Assembly (NCBI RefSeq): GCF_003628435.1
Contig: NZ_RBZN01000003.1
Span: forward strand, 1 to 64,000
From: Ureibacillus endophyticus
GTDB lineage: Bacteria > Bacillota > Bacilli > Bacillales_A > Planococcaceae
Reading direction: 5' to 3'
Length of the DNA: 64,000 nucleotides
Under the pieces are notes generated by a model. That model made no database searches, was not told where the DNA came from, and saw nothing but the letters and a program-made list of their open reading frames with translations. The position numbers and the translations under genes are program-made. Below are positions 7,830 to 16,665 of this stretch, piece after piece. How positions within the stretch are numbered: position 1 is the first letter of the stretch; every line of letters starts with the position of its first letter.

Positions 7830-9089
7830 ATGGTGGACAATCAAATGCCACGTGAAGAAGGACTTGATCATAGTCTAAGCCTTTTAAAAGAAGGATATCG
7901 ATTTATTGTAAATCGTAGAGAACAATTAAAATCTGATATTTTTGAAACAAGATTATTGGGAAAGAAAGCAATTTGTATGGTAGGAAGCGAAGCAGCAGAA
8001 CTCTTTTATGATGAGGACAAATTCCAAAGAAGTGATGCTGCTCCAAATCGAATTGTTCAAACTTTATTTGGTAAGAACAGTGTACAAACATTAGATGGGG
8101 AAGAACATCGAACTAGAAAAGAATTATTAATGTCTGTCATGACAACTGAGCAAATCAATAAATTGCTTGATATAACAGAATTACAGTGGGAGAAGTCACT
8201 AGATAAATGGGTGAAGATGGACAAAATAGAGTTATATGAAGAGGTAAAAGAGCTTTTATGTAAAGTAGCATTTAAATGGATTGGTGCGCCTCTACATGAA
8301 GAAGAAGTAAAAACAATGACTAAAGAACTTGCGGCAATGTTTGAATCACCAGCTGCAATTGGCCCTGCCCATTGGATGGGAAGAACGTTGCGTAATGTAA
8401 TCGAGAAAACCATCCAACAACATATCCAAGATACGCGTGAAGGAAAGGTAAGTTTTCCAAAAGACTCTGTCATGCATAAATTCTCCCTTTATAAAGATAA
8501 AAACGGAGAGTTATTAGATGTTGAAACAGCAACAGTTGAAGTAATTAATATGCTTCGACCAATTGTGGCAATTTCTATTTATATTAACTTTACGGTGCTT
8601 GCATTACTTCAATATCCAGATCAAAAACAAAAACTGAAAATGTATAGGGATTATGCAAAAATGTTTGTTCAAGAAGTTAGACGTTTTTACCCATTCTTTC
8701 CTTTTGTAGCGGCAAAAGTAAAGAAAGACTTCGTTTGGAATGGCTATCATTTTAAAGAGGGGACGCTAACCCTATTAGATCTATATGGTACCAATCACGA
8801 CCCGAAAATTTGGGATAATCCCGATGAGTTTAATCCTGAACGGTTTGCTCACTGGGAAGGGACACCATTTAGCTTTATTCCTCAAGGTGGGGGAGATTAT
8901 TATTTAGGTCACCGTTGCGCAGGGGAAGGCATTACAATTAAATTAATGAAAATAGGGTTAGACTATCTCGTTAATAAAATGGAATATGAAGTTCCTGAAC
9001 AAGACCTGAATTTAGAATTGGACGATATTCCAAGCATACCGAAAAGTAAAATTATTTTAAAAAATATTCGAAGAGTAAGTGCCCAATAA
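7830..9089 (+). CDS. CYP152-type fatty-acid hydroxylase P450 (peroxygenase)
   Basis: A 419-residue cytochrome P450 of the CYP152 family (B. subtilis YbdT/P450-BSbeta type), which uses hydrogen peroxide to hydroxylate long-chain fatty acids at the alpha or beta carbon without a reductase. The heme-binding loop is [16 protein letters not shown] with the thiolate Cys363. The LRPIVAIS motif carries the Arg (243) that in BSbeta anchors the fatty-acid carboxylate. Gln86 in SVQTLDG sits where BSbeta has Gln and the decarboxylase OleT has His, so hydroxylation is the more likely outcome. GAGGTG precedes the start; GTG 7833 is an alternative. It stands alone. Confidence 0.88.
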   Translation: MVDNQMPREEGLDHSLSLLKEGYRFIVNRREQLKSDIFETRLLGKKAICMVGSEAAELFYDEDKFQRSDAAPNRIVQTLFGKNSVQTLDGEEHRTRKELLMSVMTTEQINKLLDITELQWEKSLDKWVKMDKIELYEEVKELLCKVAFKWIGAPLHEEEVKTMTKELAAMFESPAAIGPAHWMGRTLRNVIEKTIQQHIQDTREGKVSFPKDSVMHKFSLYKDKNGELLDVETATVEVINMLRPIVAISIYINFTVLALLQYPDQKQKLKMYRDYAKMFVQEVRRFYPFFPFVAAKVKKDFVWNGYHFKEGTLTLLDLYGTNHDPKIWDNPDEFNPERFAHWEGTPFSFIPQGGGDYYLGHRCAGEGITIKLMKIGLDYLVNKMEYEVPEQDLNLELDDIPSIPKSKIILKNIRRVSAQ

Positions 9090-9093
9090 AGTA

Positions 9094-9132
9094 AAGCAGA
9101 CATTGGTAAATCATCAATGTCTGCTTATTTTT
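9094..9132 (+). terminator. Terminator of the P450 gene
   Basis: AAGCAGACATTG pairs with CAATGTCTGCTT and is followed by a T-rich run. Confidence 0.8.
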
Positions 9133-9208
9133 GTTTCGACAAACAAAAGGAAATTCAACTTATACATCGAACAAGTAATCAAAGGGAAAAGTTTAGGAGT
9201 TGAAATTC

Positions 9209-9676
9209 TTGTTAAAAAATAAAGAAAACTTATTAATCCACTTTGAGAATTCTATTGATTGGGTGAAAAGATTAAAAGAACTTACAGAAAATCAATGGAG
9301 AACACCAATTGCAGAAGGTAAATGGACAATCGCTGAAATTATCGGTCATTTAACACCGTGGGATCAATTTTTAATAGAGCAAAGATTGCCCTTTTTATTC
9401 CAAGATAAGGCGTTACCAAAGAGTCCTGATGAAAATGAAATCAATCAACAAGCTGCTACTTTGAGCCAAATGAAAACAAAGGATGAAATTATTGAGGATT
9501 TTATATTAAATAGAAGAAAGTTGATTATTGCTGTTAATAACATTCCCGGCGAAATGTGGGAAAAGGAGTTTAATATAGGGACTTCTTCATTAACTCTGTA
9601 TACCTATTTATTAGGTTTTAAAGAGCATGATGAACATCACTTTGAACAAATTGAAAAAGTATTAAGCACTTCATAA
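9209..9676 (+). CDS. DinB-family protein
   Basis: A 155-residue four-helix protein of the DinB/YfiT superfamily. EGKWTIAEIIGHL near the start and KEHDEHHFEQI near the end carry the His residues that in this fold form a metal site. Family members are often thiol-dependent transferases (bacillithiol in Firmicutes) or are uncharacterised. I choose TTG 9209 because AGGAG ends 9 bp upstream; the earlier TTG at 9200 touches it. A related but broken gene follows 23 bp later, so this was probably a two-gene unit of paralogues. Confidence 0.75.
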   Translation: MLKNKENLLIHFENSIDWVKRLKELTENQWRTPIAEGKWTIAEIIGHLTPWDQFLIEQRLPFLFQDKALPKSPDENEINQQAATLSQMKTKDEIIEDFILNRRKLIIAVNNIPGEMWEKEFNIGTSSLTLYTYLLGFKEHDEHHFEQIEKVLSTS

Positions 9677-9699
9677 CTTACAAGAAGAGAGTGAACATA

Positions 9700-10214
9700 G
9701 TGGACAACATTAAATATCCAATTGGTCATTTTGAAGTAACTGAAGAAATTTCAAAAAATGAACTCAATCAGTGGATTGATGAAATAACAGTATTTCCTAC
9801 ACTTCTAAATGAAGTTGTCGGGAACTTAAATGAGGAAGAGCAAAAATTAACTTATCGCGAAGGTGCGTGGACGATTAAACAATTAGTTCACCACATAGCA
9901 GATGGTCAAATTAATTATTACACGAGAATTAAATTAGCTTTAACGGAGGATATTCCAATCATTAAACCTTTCGAGGAAAATGAGTGGGCTCATTGGTGGA
10001 TTCAGAGGTTCCATTATCTGCATCTATTAAAATAATAGAAGGAATTCATGAGCGTTTTTCGTATTTACTAAAAAATCTAACGGAAGAGCAACTTAACAAA
10101 ATTTTTTCTCATCCAGTAACAGGGAAACAAACCATTCCTACAACAATTGGTTTTTGTGCTTGGCATATTCGTCACCATCTAGCACATATAAAAATCGCAT
10201 TGGAAAATAAATAA
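9700..10214 (+). pseudogene. Frameshifted YfiT-like DinB hydrolase
   Basis: Two overlapping frames give one YfiT-like protein. The first (from GTG 9700) reads IKYPIGHF, then EGAWTIKQLVHHIAD, up to about 9990. The second continues LVDSEVPL, IIEGIHERFSYLLKNL and AWHIRHHLAHI to 10214. The match shifts frame within about 9985-10003, consistent with a single-base insertion. Together they would give about 170 residues, the normal length, and keep the three-His pattern of the family. Both halves look little decayed, so this is either a recent mutation or a sequencing error. Confidence 0.75.
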
Positions 10215-10263
10215 GCTTTAGAATTTCAGTTGTTAAACTTACAAATGAATATAAGAACCATTT

Positions 10264-10331
10264 AGTTGTTCGTTAGTGAACGTGTATTTCTGCGGGAGTA
10301 GCACCAGCTTCGTCTGTAACGGAAAACAACT
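10264..10331. repeat. MITE-like intergenic repeat (short form)
   Basis: 68 bp bounded by inverted ends AGTTGTT and AACAACT, locally more GC-rich than its surroundings. It shares GTTGTTCG-TAGTG, TTTCTGCG and AACGGA-AAC, in the same order, with the reverse complement of the 113-bp element at 30879-30991. Confidence 0.4.
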
Positions 10332-10337
10332 TATAGG

Positions 10338-10378
10338 AAAGGCAATTATGATGTAAAAAATCATGATTGCCTTTTATT
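10338..10378 (+). terminator. Terminator upstream of the germination operon
   Basis: AAAGGCAATTATGA pairs with TCATGATTGCCTTTT across a short A-rich loop. It lies inside the longest possible frame of the gerKA-like gene, which argues for the later start of that gene. Confidence 0.75.
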
Positions 10379-10449
10379 TATGTATGGGAAATTTTTCACG
10401 AAACATACTATTCCTGATTTGTTCTAACAACATGAAAGTAGGTGATACT

Positions 10450-11997
10450 ATGTCACCGTTCTTTAGAAAAAGAACGAAATCAGAACAACCCAAGCAAACG
10501 ATTCCCAAAAGTGAAATTATGATTGAAAACGAAGATAAAAGAATTTCATCAAACTTAAAAAGTAATATAGAGTATTTTTACAAAATTTTTAAAAATGATA
10601 TGGATTTTCTTCTACGAGAGTTTAATGTTGGGGGGAAATCAGCTGCACTTCTTTGCCTGGCTTCTCTAGTAGAAAGGGAAGAAGTTGAAAGAGATATTAT
10701 TCAACCACTTCAAAACTCAAATATAGGACTAACGAATGCTGATTTAATACCTGCAATATTAGAAAAAGAAATAATCTATCATGCCGATGTCGAAAAAGAA
10801 ACCAATGTATCAACTTTAATTCAATCAATCACAATTGGAAAAGTTATTGTACTAATAGAAGGTGTTGAACAAGCAATTCTTTTTGATGCAATTAAACAAG
10901 AGAAAAGAGCGATTGACCAACCAGAAACAGAGCGAGTTGTTCGGGGTCCGAAAGATGGATTTATAGAGCAGATTTCTACAAATGTTGCTTTGTTAAGATA
11001 TCGTTTGCCGGTTCCTGAATTTCGTATAGAAGAAACAGAAGTGGGAGCAAGAACAAGGACAAAAGTGGCAGTTTGTTACTTAGAAGATATTGCAAATGAA
11101 AAGTTAATAGAAGAAATAAAAAAGAGAATTGATGCTATTCAAATTGACGGTGTTTTGGATGCAGGGTATATCGAACAGTTTGTTCAAGATAATCCGTGGT
11201 CGCCATTTCCACAAATACTAAATACAGAACGTCCAGATAAAGTGGTCGGGAACCTTTTAGAAGGTCGTGTGGCAATATTAGTAGAAGGTAGCCCCTTTGC
11301 ATTAATAGCACCTGCAACATTTAACCAATTTTATCAAACGAGTGAGGATTATTATGATCGATGGTTAATCACTTCTGCTATTCGAGCAATTCGGATATTA
11401 GCACTCTTTTTCTCACTTACTTTTTCTTCTTTTTATGTAACGGTTTTATCTTTCCATCCAGAGCTAATTCCTTCTGGATTTGTCGTTGCAGCATCGAGCG
11501 GTAGGCATGGTGTACCATTTCCAGTTTTTGTGGAGGTATTATTAATGGAAATTGCGATGGAGATTTTACGTGAAGCAACGATTCGTATGCCGCAACAAGT
11601 TGGTGGAGCACTCTCTATCGTTGGGGTTTTAGTTGTAGGGCAAGCTGCGGTTCAAGCTGGTTTTGTTAGTCCAATTACGGTAGTAATTATCGCGTTATCC
11701 ACAATTGGTTCATTTGCGACTCCTTCTTACAATGTAGCTACTGCGTTTCGTATGTTACGTTTTCCTTTAATCATTTTAGCGGGGACATTTGGCTTATTAG
11801 GATTAGCTGTAGGTATTATTTTGATACTTAACCATATGATTAGTTTGCGTTCACTAGGTGTGCCATATATGATACCTTTTTCGCCAGGAAACTTATCGAC
11901 AGCAAAAGATTCAATCGTGAGAGCACCGTTAAATTGGTTGAAAGAACGTCCAAAAGAAATAAATCCAAAAATAAAAAACGAGTTGGAGGACGAGTAA
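10450..11997 (+). CDS. Spore germination receptor subunit A (GerA/GerKA family)
   Basis: A 515-residue subunit A of a Ger-type nutrient germinant receptor. It has a hydrophilic N-terminal half of about 250 residues (KSNIEYFYKIFKNDMDFLL, then RGPKDGFIEQISTNVALLR), then the family-typical EGRVAILVEGSPFALIAPA and about five membrane helices, ending in PFSPGNLSTAKDSIVRAP. It acts in the inner membrane of the dormant spore. ATG 10450 is chosen because AGGTGAT precedes it and the longer frame covers a terminator. The A-B-C order with downstream genes is classical. Which nutrient it senses cannot be read from sequence. Confidence 0.9.
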   Translation: MSPFFRKRTKSEQPKQTIPKSEIMIENEDKRISSNLKSNIEYFYKIFKNDMDFLLREFNVGGKSAALLCLASLVEREEVERDIIQPLQNSNIGLTNADLIPAILEKEIIYHADVEKETNVSTLIQSITIGKVIVLIEGVEQAILFDAIKQEKRAIDQPETERVVRGPKDGFIEQISTNVALLRYRLPVPEFRIEETEVGARTRTKVAVCYLEDIANEKLIEEIKKRIDAIQIDGVLDAGYIEQFVQDNPWSPFPQILNTERPDKVVGNLLEGRVAILVEGSPFALIAPATFNQFYQTSEDYYDRWLITSAIRAIRILALFFSLTFSSFYVTVLSFHPELIPSGFVVAASSGRHGVPFPVFVEVLLMEIAMEILREATIRMPQQVGGALSIVGVLVVGQAAVQAGFVSPITVVIIALSTIGSFATPSYNVATAFRMLRFPLIILAGTFGLLGLAVGIILILNHMISLRSLGVPYMIPFSPGNLSTAKDSIVRAPLNWLKERPKEINPKIKNELEDE

Positions 11998-12045
11998 AGG
12001 ATAAAGCATCACATAATTTCTTAAAAGATGATGGAGGTAAAAAAG

Positions 12046-13143
12046 ATGAAGCATAGTGATTCCATTACCTCTGTACAATTTGCAATTATTATCGCAGGCA
12101 CGATCTTAGGGGTTTCGATGTTAGCATTACCAAGATTTGTAGTTGAAAAAGCTGGTAATGCGGCTCCATTAGCAAGTCTTGTAGGTATTCTAATCACTCT
12201 TATTGGTTTGATAGGGCTTCTTTATTTAGGGAGACGATTTCCAAATCACACTTTTGTTGGGTACAGTAAGGTGTTAATAGGGAAAGTGTTTGGGACTTTT
12301 ATTATGGTAGTGTTTTTAATTGCTGCACTAATTTTAATAGGACTAGAAACAAGGCAATTTGCAGAAGTTCTAGTCGGGGGATTGCTACCGGATACTCCAA
12401 TTCATTTTTCTATCTTTGCAATGTTATTTCTATGCGCAATTATAAATTTTGGTAATGTATCGTCCTTTGCATATATTCACTTATTTTATTTCCCTATGAT
12501 TGTTAGTCCGTTGTTATCGGTGCTTTTACCTTCATTTAAAGATATCGAGTACTATCATTTATTACCAATAACAGGTAATGAGGTAACGTTATCACAATTT
12601 ATGTCAGGAGCGGTCGTAATAATGGCAGCTGTGTCAAATTATTACATCTTATCCATGGTGATTCCGTACTTAAAAAATCCTAAAAAATGTGTTTCTGCTG
12701 GTATTTGGGGATTTCTACTGAGCATTTTTTTTGTTTTGTTGTTAGTCATAGTCTCTCTAGGTATTTTTGGTGAAATAAAAATACAAGAAATGCTTTGGTC
12801 AACACTTATCTTAGCGAGAATGGTAGAGGTGCCAGGGGAGATTCTTGCGCGTATTGATGCAATTTTTATTATTTCGTGGATCTTCGCTGTTTTTACAACG
12901 CTTCTTTCCTATTATTTTATCGTTGTACGTGGAGTAGCAGAAATCTTAAATACAACTAAGTATCGCTTCATTTCTTTTGTAACATTAATGATCTCCTTTT
13001 TTATCGCTTTATTTCCTAAAGATATTTACGATGTTTATACGTTTCTGAGTTACTTCTGGACAGGCAGTGTAATGTTTTATTTTGTGTATGTATTTTTCTT
13101 ATTAGCAATTGCGAAATTCAGACGCATGAAGGGAAGTATTTGA
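12046..13143 (+). CDS. Spore germination receptor subunit B (GerAB/GerKB family)
   Basis: A 365-residue polytopic membrane protein with about ten helices, of the amino-acid permease-like GerAB family that binds the germinant. The N-terminal ITSVQFAIIIAGTILGVSML contains the glycine-rich first helix typical of APC-fold transporters. GATGGAGG lies 8 bp before ATG 12046, which decides the start. It is 48 bp after the A subunit and 3 bp before the C subunit, so all three are co-transcribed, presumably by SigG RNA polymerase in the forespore. Confidence 0.9.
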   Translation: MKHSDSITSVQFAIIIAGTILGVSMLALPRFVVEKAGNAAPLASLVGILITLIGLIGLLYLGRRFPNHTFVGYSKVLIGKVFGTFIMVVFLIAALILIGLETRQFAEVLVGGLLPDTPIHFSIFAMLFLCAIINFGNVSSFAYIHLFYFPMIVSPLLSVLLPSFKDIEYYHLLPITGNEVTLSQFMSGAVVIMAAVSNYYILSMVIPYLKNPKKCVSAGIWGFLLSIFFVLLLVIVSLGIFGEIKIQEMLWSTLILARMVEVPGEILARIDAIFIISWIFAVFTTLLSYYFIVVRGVAEILNTTKYRFISFVTLMISFFIALFPKDIYDVYTFLSYFWTGSVMFYFVYVFFLLAIAKFRRMKGSI

Positions 13144-13146
13144 AAA

Positions 13147-14355
13147 GTGAATAAAATGAAAAAGTTTATTTTTCTCCTCATGGCTTCTCTTTTTTTATCC
13201 GGTTGTTGGGATCGTTATGACCTTGAAGAACGGGCGAATATTCTAGGGCTAGCAATAGATGTTATTGATGAAGAAGCTGAAGGTTTTACTATTCCTGAAA
13301 TTACCTATCGAGACCAAGATACACATGCTGGTGAACAGAAAAGTATTTATAAGATAACTGCTCAATTGGCTGTTCCAGGAAAAATAAAGCTAGGTCCAGA
13401 AGGCGGAGGAGAAAGTACTTCTGATGAAACGTCATGGGTAGTACAAACAACTGGCTTTTCAATGAAAGATGGAATGGCAAATTTACAGCAACAACTTGCT
13501 GAAAAATTATATTTAGGTCATCTTCAAATTACCATCGTAAATGAAGATGTTGCCAAAAAAGGATTAGATGATATTAATGATTTTTTAAAACGTGAATATG
13601 AAGTAAGAAGAACATCGTGGATGGTTGTGTCAACGGGTAAAGCGGAAGATGTGTTAAGAGCGGCTCCACCAATTGAAACCGTCCCCGCATTATATTTATC
13701 AGACACATTAGAGAATGCCATGCGTTTTGGGAAATTACCTAGGGAGTATTTGGGTAAGTTTTGGATAGACGAAGCTGACGTTGGGGTGGATGGTGCACTC
13801 CCCTATGTAAGGTTGATTGAACAAGAACGAATATTAGTAGATGGTCTAGCTTATTTTAAAGATGATAAGATGGTTGGAACAATGTCTCCTTTCGAAATAG
13901 GGGTTTATTTAGGAATGAAGGGAGAGAATCGCGGTGGTTATGGTTTAGCAGTTTCTTCTGATGACGGTGGAATGTATATTCTTGAATCTTACAAGCGAGA
14001 TTCGGATATCGATATAAAAATTGAAGAAAATGTACCAAGTATAAAAATAAATGTAAAGATCGATTCAAATATAGCAGAAAGATCCAATGTGAAAAATATA
14101 ACGAATAATAGGGTAGAAGAAATAGAAGAACTTGCATCGAATATCGCCACTAAAAAATACAATCAGGTTATTAAAAAGTGGCAAGAAAATGAATCAGATG
14201 TTCTTGGGATTGGTGCAAGAGTCCGTGCAAAGTTTCCAAAATATTGGAGTGAAGAGGTCAAGACGATAGATAGATGGTACGAGATTTATAAACAGCTAAA
14301 CATGGAAGTAAAGGTTCGATGTGAAATTATTCGGACGGGTATGGAATATAGATAA
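13147..14355 (+). CDS. Spore germination receptor lipoprotein C (GerAC/GerKC family)
   Basis: A 402-residue lipoprotein. The signal peptide ends in the lipobox LFLSGC (Cys20), followed by WDRYDLEERANILGLAID, a hallmark start of GerAC proteins. The C-terminal Ger(x)C domain runs from about residue 215. The subunit sits on the outer face of the spore inner membrane and is needed for receptor function. The start is GTG 13147 (an ATG at 13156 is possible), 3 bp after the B gene stop. It is the last gene of the operon. Confidence 0.9.
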   Translation: MNKMKKFIFLLMASLFLSGCWDRYDLEERANILGLAIDVIDEEAEGFTIPEITYRDQDTHAGEQKSIYKITAQLAVPGKIKLGPEGGGESTSDETSWVVQTTGFSMKDGMANLQQQLAEKLYLGHLQITIVNEDVAKKGLDDINDFLKREYEVRRTSWMVVSTGKAEDVLRAAPPIETVPALYLSDTLENAMRFGKLPREYLGKFWIDEADVGVDGALPYVRLIEQERILVDGLAYFKDDKMVGTMSPFEIGVYLGMKGENRGGYGLAVSSDDGGMYILESYKRDSDIDIKIEENVPSIKINVKIDSNIAERSNVKNITNNRVEEIEELASNIATKKYNQVIKKWQENESDVLGIGARVRAKFPKYWSEEVKTIDRWYEIYKQLNMEVKVRCEIIRTGMEYR

Positions 14356-14472
14356 GAAGAGATTTTTTAGGACCTATTATTTAATAGAAGGAAAACTGGA
14401 ATGAGTTTTCTCTCGATTTTTTTTCGTTACGCGATATACTAAGGTATATACCAATTTAAGGATGTGATAAGA

Positions 14473-14550
14473 ATGACAAGACGTTTGTCGCCTTATGCAA
14501 CAACTCATGCAAAGCCAGTGAATAATATGGCGATACTTTGCGTGAGGTAA
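14473..14550 (+). CDS. Possible 25-residue leader peptide
   Basis: A 25-codon frame (MTRRLSPYATTHAK and so on) with a mediocre AAGGATGTGAT ribosome binding site, located before the CD3324-like gene. Its last 14 codons cover the whole left arm of the long hairpin at 14509-14596, and its stop lies in the hairpin loop. That arrangement would let translation open the hairpin. There is no proof that it is translated. Confidence 0.25.
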   Translation: MTRRLSPYATTHAKPVNNMAILCVR

Positions 14551-14596
14551 TATAGCTTCATCGCCTTACATCGTCATGTTATTCATAACGCTTTGC
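14509..14596 (+). ncRNA. Long imperfect RNA hairpin upstream of the CD3324-like gene
   Basis: An 88-nt stem-loop. The left arm (14509-14534) and right arm (14570-14596) pair over a 7-bp base (GCAAAGC with GCTTTGC). After one small internal loop they continue with TGAATAA-ATG-CGAT, where both differences between the arms are G-U wobbles in RNA. The loop folds again: GCGTGAGG (14540-14547) against CTTCATCGC (14556-14564). No T-run follows, so it is not a terminator. It could be a structured leader, a small RNA, or the relic of a foldback transposable element. Confidence 0.5.
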
Positions 14597-14636
14597 CCTT
14601 TAACTTTTAAAACACAAAAGTAAAAGGAGAATGACA

Positions 14637-14906
14637 ATGCGTTACGTGAATGCACATGAGGTGTTACCAAAAGAACTTTTAGAACAAATTCAACAATATG
14701 TTCAAGGGGATTTAATTTACATCCCTAAACCAGAAAAGAAGCGAATCCAGTGGGGCTCGTTAACTGGTGAAAGGCAAAGATTGCAAGAAAGAAACGCACA
14801 TATCAAGCAGCTTTACCAACAAGGAGAGTCCCTTCAAACATTAGCTGAAAACTATCACTTATCTGTAGAAACGATTAAAAAGATAGTTTACAAAAAATGC
14901 GTTTAA
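14637..14906 (+). CDS. CD3324-family small HTH protein
   Basis: An 89-residue protein that I recognise as the CD3324 family, related to the Mor transcription activator fold. It starts MRYVNAHEVLPKELLEQIQQ, has the central DLIYIPK, and ends in a helix-turn-helix of about 25 residues (ESLQTLAENYHLSVETIKKI). It presumably binds DNA; the target is unknown. ATG 14637 is preferred over ATG 14631 because AAAGGAG is then 7 bp away. The 5' leader holds an unusual hairpin. A terminator follows at 14913. Confidence 0.75.
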   Translation: MRYVNAHEVLPKELLEQIQQYVQGDLIYIPKPEKKRIQWGSLTGERQRLQERNAHIKQLYQQGESLQTLAENYHLSVETIKKIVYKKCV

Positions 14907-14912
14907 CATATG

Positions 14913-14945
14913 CTCGTCTCATGTAAAATGAGGCGATTTTTTTAT
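14913..14945 (+). terminator. Terminator of the CD3324-like gene
   Basis: CGTCTCAT pairs with ATGAGGCG and is followed by a run of T. Confidence 0.85.
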
Positions 14946-15232
14946 TGGATTTTACATAGTAGCGAGAAGTTGAGTTGCTATTCGTATGACAGAGCACTTT
15001 GTGTTTAGAATGAAGGACAAATCTTTATTGAAAGCGACAGTGACCTACATAAACATGGAACTAACTTGGATAAACAAGTTCACCATTTCATTTTCGGTTA
15101 GTTGTATTAAAATCCAAATGCTTAACCTAACAATATCAAAACTAACTTTAGGTATAGTTTAATTTAAAAAAATGTATCCAATTGCGATTATCCCTTGTTT
15201 TCTATACTCTAGAGCAGAAGGAGTTGTTTTTT
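14946..15232. other. Intergenic region, no feature recognised
   Basis: About 290 bp. One 58-codon frame starts at 14986 but has no ribosome binding site and no recognisable sequence. I see no repeat or promoter that I would defend. Confidence 0.4.
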
Positions 15233-15865
15233 ATGGAATTTATGTCTACAGTGCAATATCAAATCGTGAAAAAACAAGCAAAAAAAATATTTAATGCCCA
15301 TACATCATCGAAAGATCCAAACGTTATCCAAGCTGTTCAAGGTCTTGCTCAAGAAGAAATTAACAGTCAGTTAACTTTTGCAGATATTGAACAGCAATTA
15401 ATTTTACAACCCATGTTTGAGTTAAAAACAAAAGAACAGATGGAACATTTTTTTAACGACATAAAAGTGTACGTTAAACCTTTTGAACGACCGACAGACA
15501 GCGAAATAAAAAAGCTATTTCCGAAAGATAAGAAATTAAAACTGCCTAAGTTTGAGAATATCGATTGGAAAGAAATCACTTATTTAAGCTGGTTCGATTC
15601 GGGTACAAATCGAAAATATATCGTATATCGTGAAGATGGAGTTTTAAAAGGTGTGCGTGGCGTCTATAGTACTTCGGAGAAAATGGGTATTTGTAGCGTG
15701 TGCAACAGACATTCTAAAGTCGGTATGTTAATGGTATCTAAATCGGGTACGACGCTAGGAACTTATACGAAACGTGGAAATTATATTTGTGAAGATAGTT
15801 CGTCTTGTAACGAAGCATTAACAGAAATTGAGAAGTTTTATGAATTTGTAGGAAACTTAAAATGA
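15233..15865 (+). CDS. FusB-family EF-G-binding zinc-finger protein
   Basis: A 210-residue two-domain protein: an N-terminal helical bundle (about 1-85) and a C-terminal domain with a treble-clef-type four-cysteine zinc site (Cys154, 157, 186, 192: CSVC and CEDSSSC). This is the layout of FusB/FusC and the wider FBP family, which bind elongation factor G on the ribosome. In staphylococci this frees EF-G trapped by fusidic acid. A chromosomal homologue in a soil-type Bacillus relative is more likely a housekeeping EF-G recycling factor than an acquired resistance gene. AGAAGGAG lies 8 bp before ATG 15233. Confidence 0.8.
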   Translation: MEFMSTVQYQIVKKQAKKIFNAHTSSKDPNVIQAVQGLAQEEINSQLTFADIEQQLILQPMFELKTKEQMEHFFNDIKVYVKPFERPTDSEIKKLFPKDKKLKLPKFENIDWKEITYLSWFDSGTNRKYIVYREDGVLKGVRGVYSTSEKMGICSVCNRHSKVGMLMVSKSGTTLGTYTKRGNYICEDSSSCNEALTEIEKFYEFVGNLK

Positions 15866-15889
15866 TCAGGGAATCGTTTCCCTGATCAT
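15862..15889. terminator. Bidirectional terminator
   Basis: A perfect 12-bp inverted repeat ATGATCAGGGAA / TTCCCTGATCAT with a 4-base loop, containing the stop codon of the FusB-like gene. It lies between two convergent genes. T-runs on both sides are poor. Confidence 0.65.
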
Positions 15890-15891
15890 AA

Positions 15892-16665
15892 TTAATTGTT
15901 AGTGAAATAATCGTAAGTATTTTTTGCTAATAATGAGATTGTCACAACAATGAATAGTACTCTAACATAGTTCGTTCCTCGTTTGATTGCAAACTTTGAA
16001 CCAACAATTGCCCCGATAATTTGTGCAACCCCCATTGTAAATCCGTAAATAAAATTGATTTGTCCTAACATAAGGAACATGACAAGAGCCCCAATATTAC
16101 TCGCAAAGTTTAAAAATTTTGCGTTTCCAGCTGCTTTTAAAAAGTCAAAACCAATCAGCAAAAAGGAAAAAATCAAAAACGAACCTGTTCCGGGACCTAA
16201 GAATCCATCATAAAATCCAATCGCAGAAACTAAGAAAATATAACCTATATATTTTTTCTTTGTTAACTTTTTATAGGTTGAAATATTGCCCCAATCTTTC
16301 TTGAAAATTGTATAGACTGCAACAAGAGCAAGCATGATGAGCATTAATGGTTTTAATAAAGTAGGGTCCATTAAATGCACAATCCACGCCCCAATCATAG
16401 AAGCGATAAAAACAATAGGAAATAGTTTTGCAATCGGTTTTAAATCTATCTTCCCCGATTTATAAAAAGTGATGGTACTTGTTAAAGAACCCATTGAGCC
16501 AGCGAGTTTATTTGTTGCGACTGCTGCAGAAGGACTTAAACCCGTAAATAGTAATGCTGGTAAAGCGATTAACCCGCCCCCTCCAACAACGGAATCTATA
16601 AATGCTGCTAAAAATCCAAAAAGAAATAATATGAGAATGATTGATAAATCTAAATCAAGTGGCAT
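15892..16665 (-). CDS. TSUP (TauE/SafE) family anion exporter
   Basis: A 257-residue membrane protein with about eight helices and the typical glycine-rich repeats of the TSUP family (AAFIDSVVGGGGLIALPALL near the start, and FYDGFLGPGTGSFLIF in the second half). Members export sulfite, sulfonates or other small anions; the substrate is not visible here. AGAGGG precedes the ATG. It is divergent from oppA copy 1, with about 455 bp between them. Confidence 0.85.
   Translation of the reverse strand: MPLDLDLSIILILFLFGFLAAFIDSVVGGGGLIALPALLFTGLSPSAAVATNKLAGSMGSLTSTITFYKSGKIDLKPIAKLFPIVFIASMIGAWIVHLMDPTLLKPLMLIMLALVAVYTIFKKDWGNISTYKKLTKKKYIGYIFLVSAIGFYDGFLGPGTGSFLIFSFLLIGFDFLKAAGNAKFLNFASNIGALVMFLMLGQINFIYGFTMGVAQIIGAIVGSKFAIKRGTNYVRVLFIVVTISLLAKNTYDYFTNN

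Noticed and set aside
14986-15162. 58-codon frame in the spacer before the FusB-like gene
   Set aside because: No ribosome binding site, no recognisable sequence, and composition expected of AT-rich non-coding DNA.
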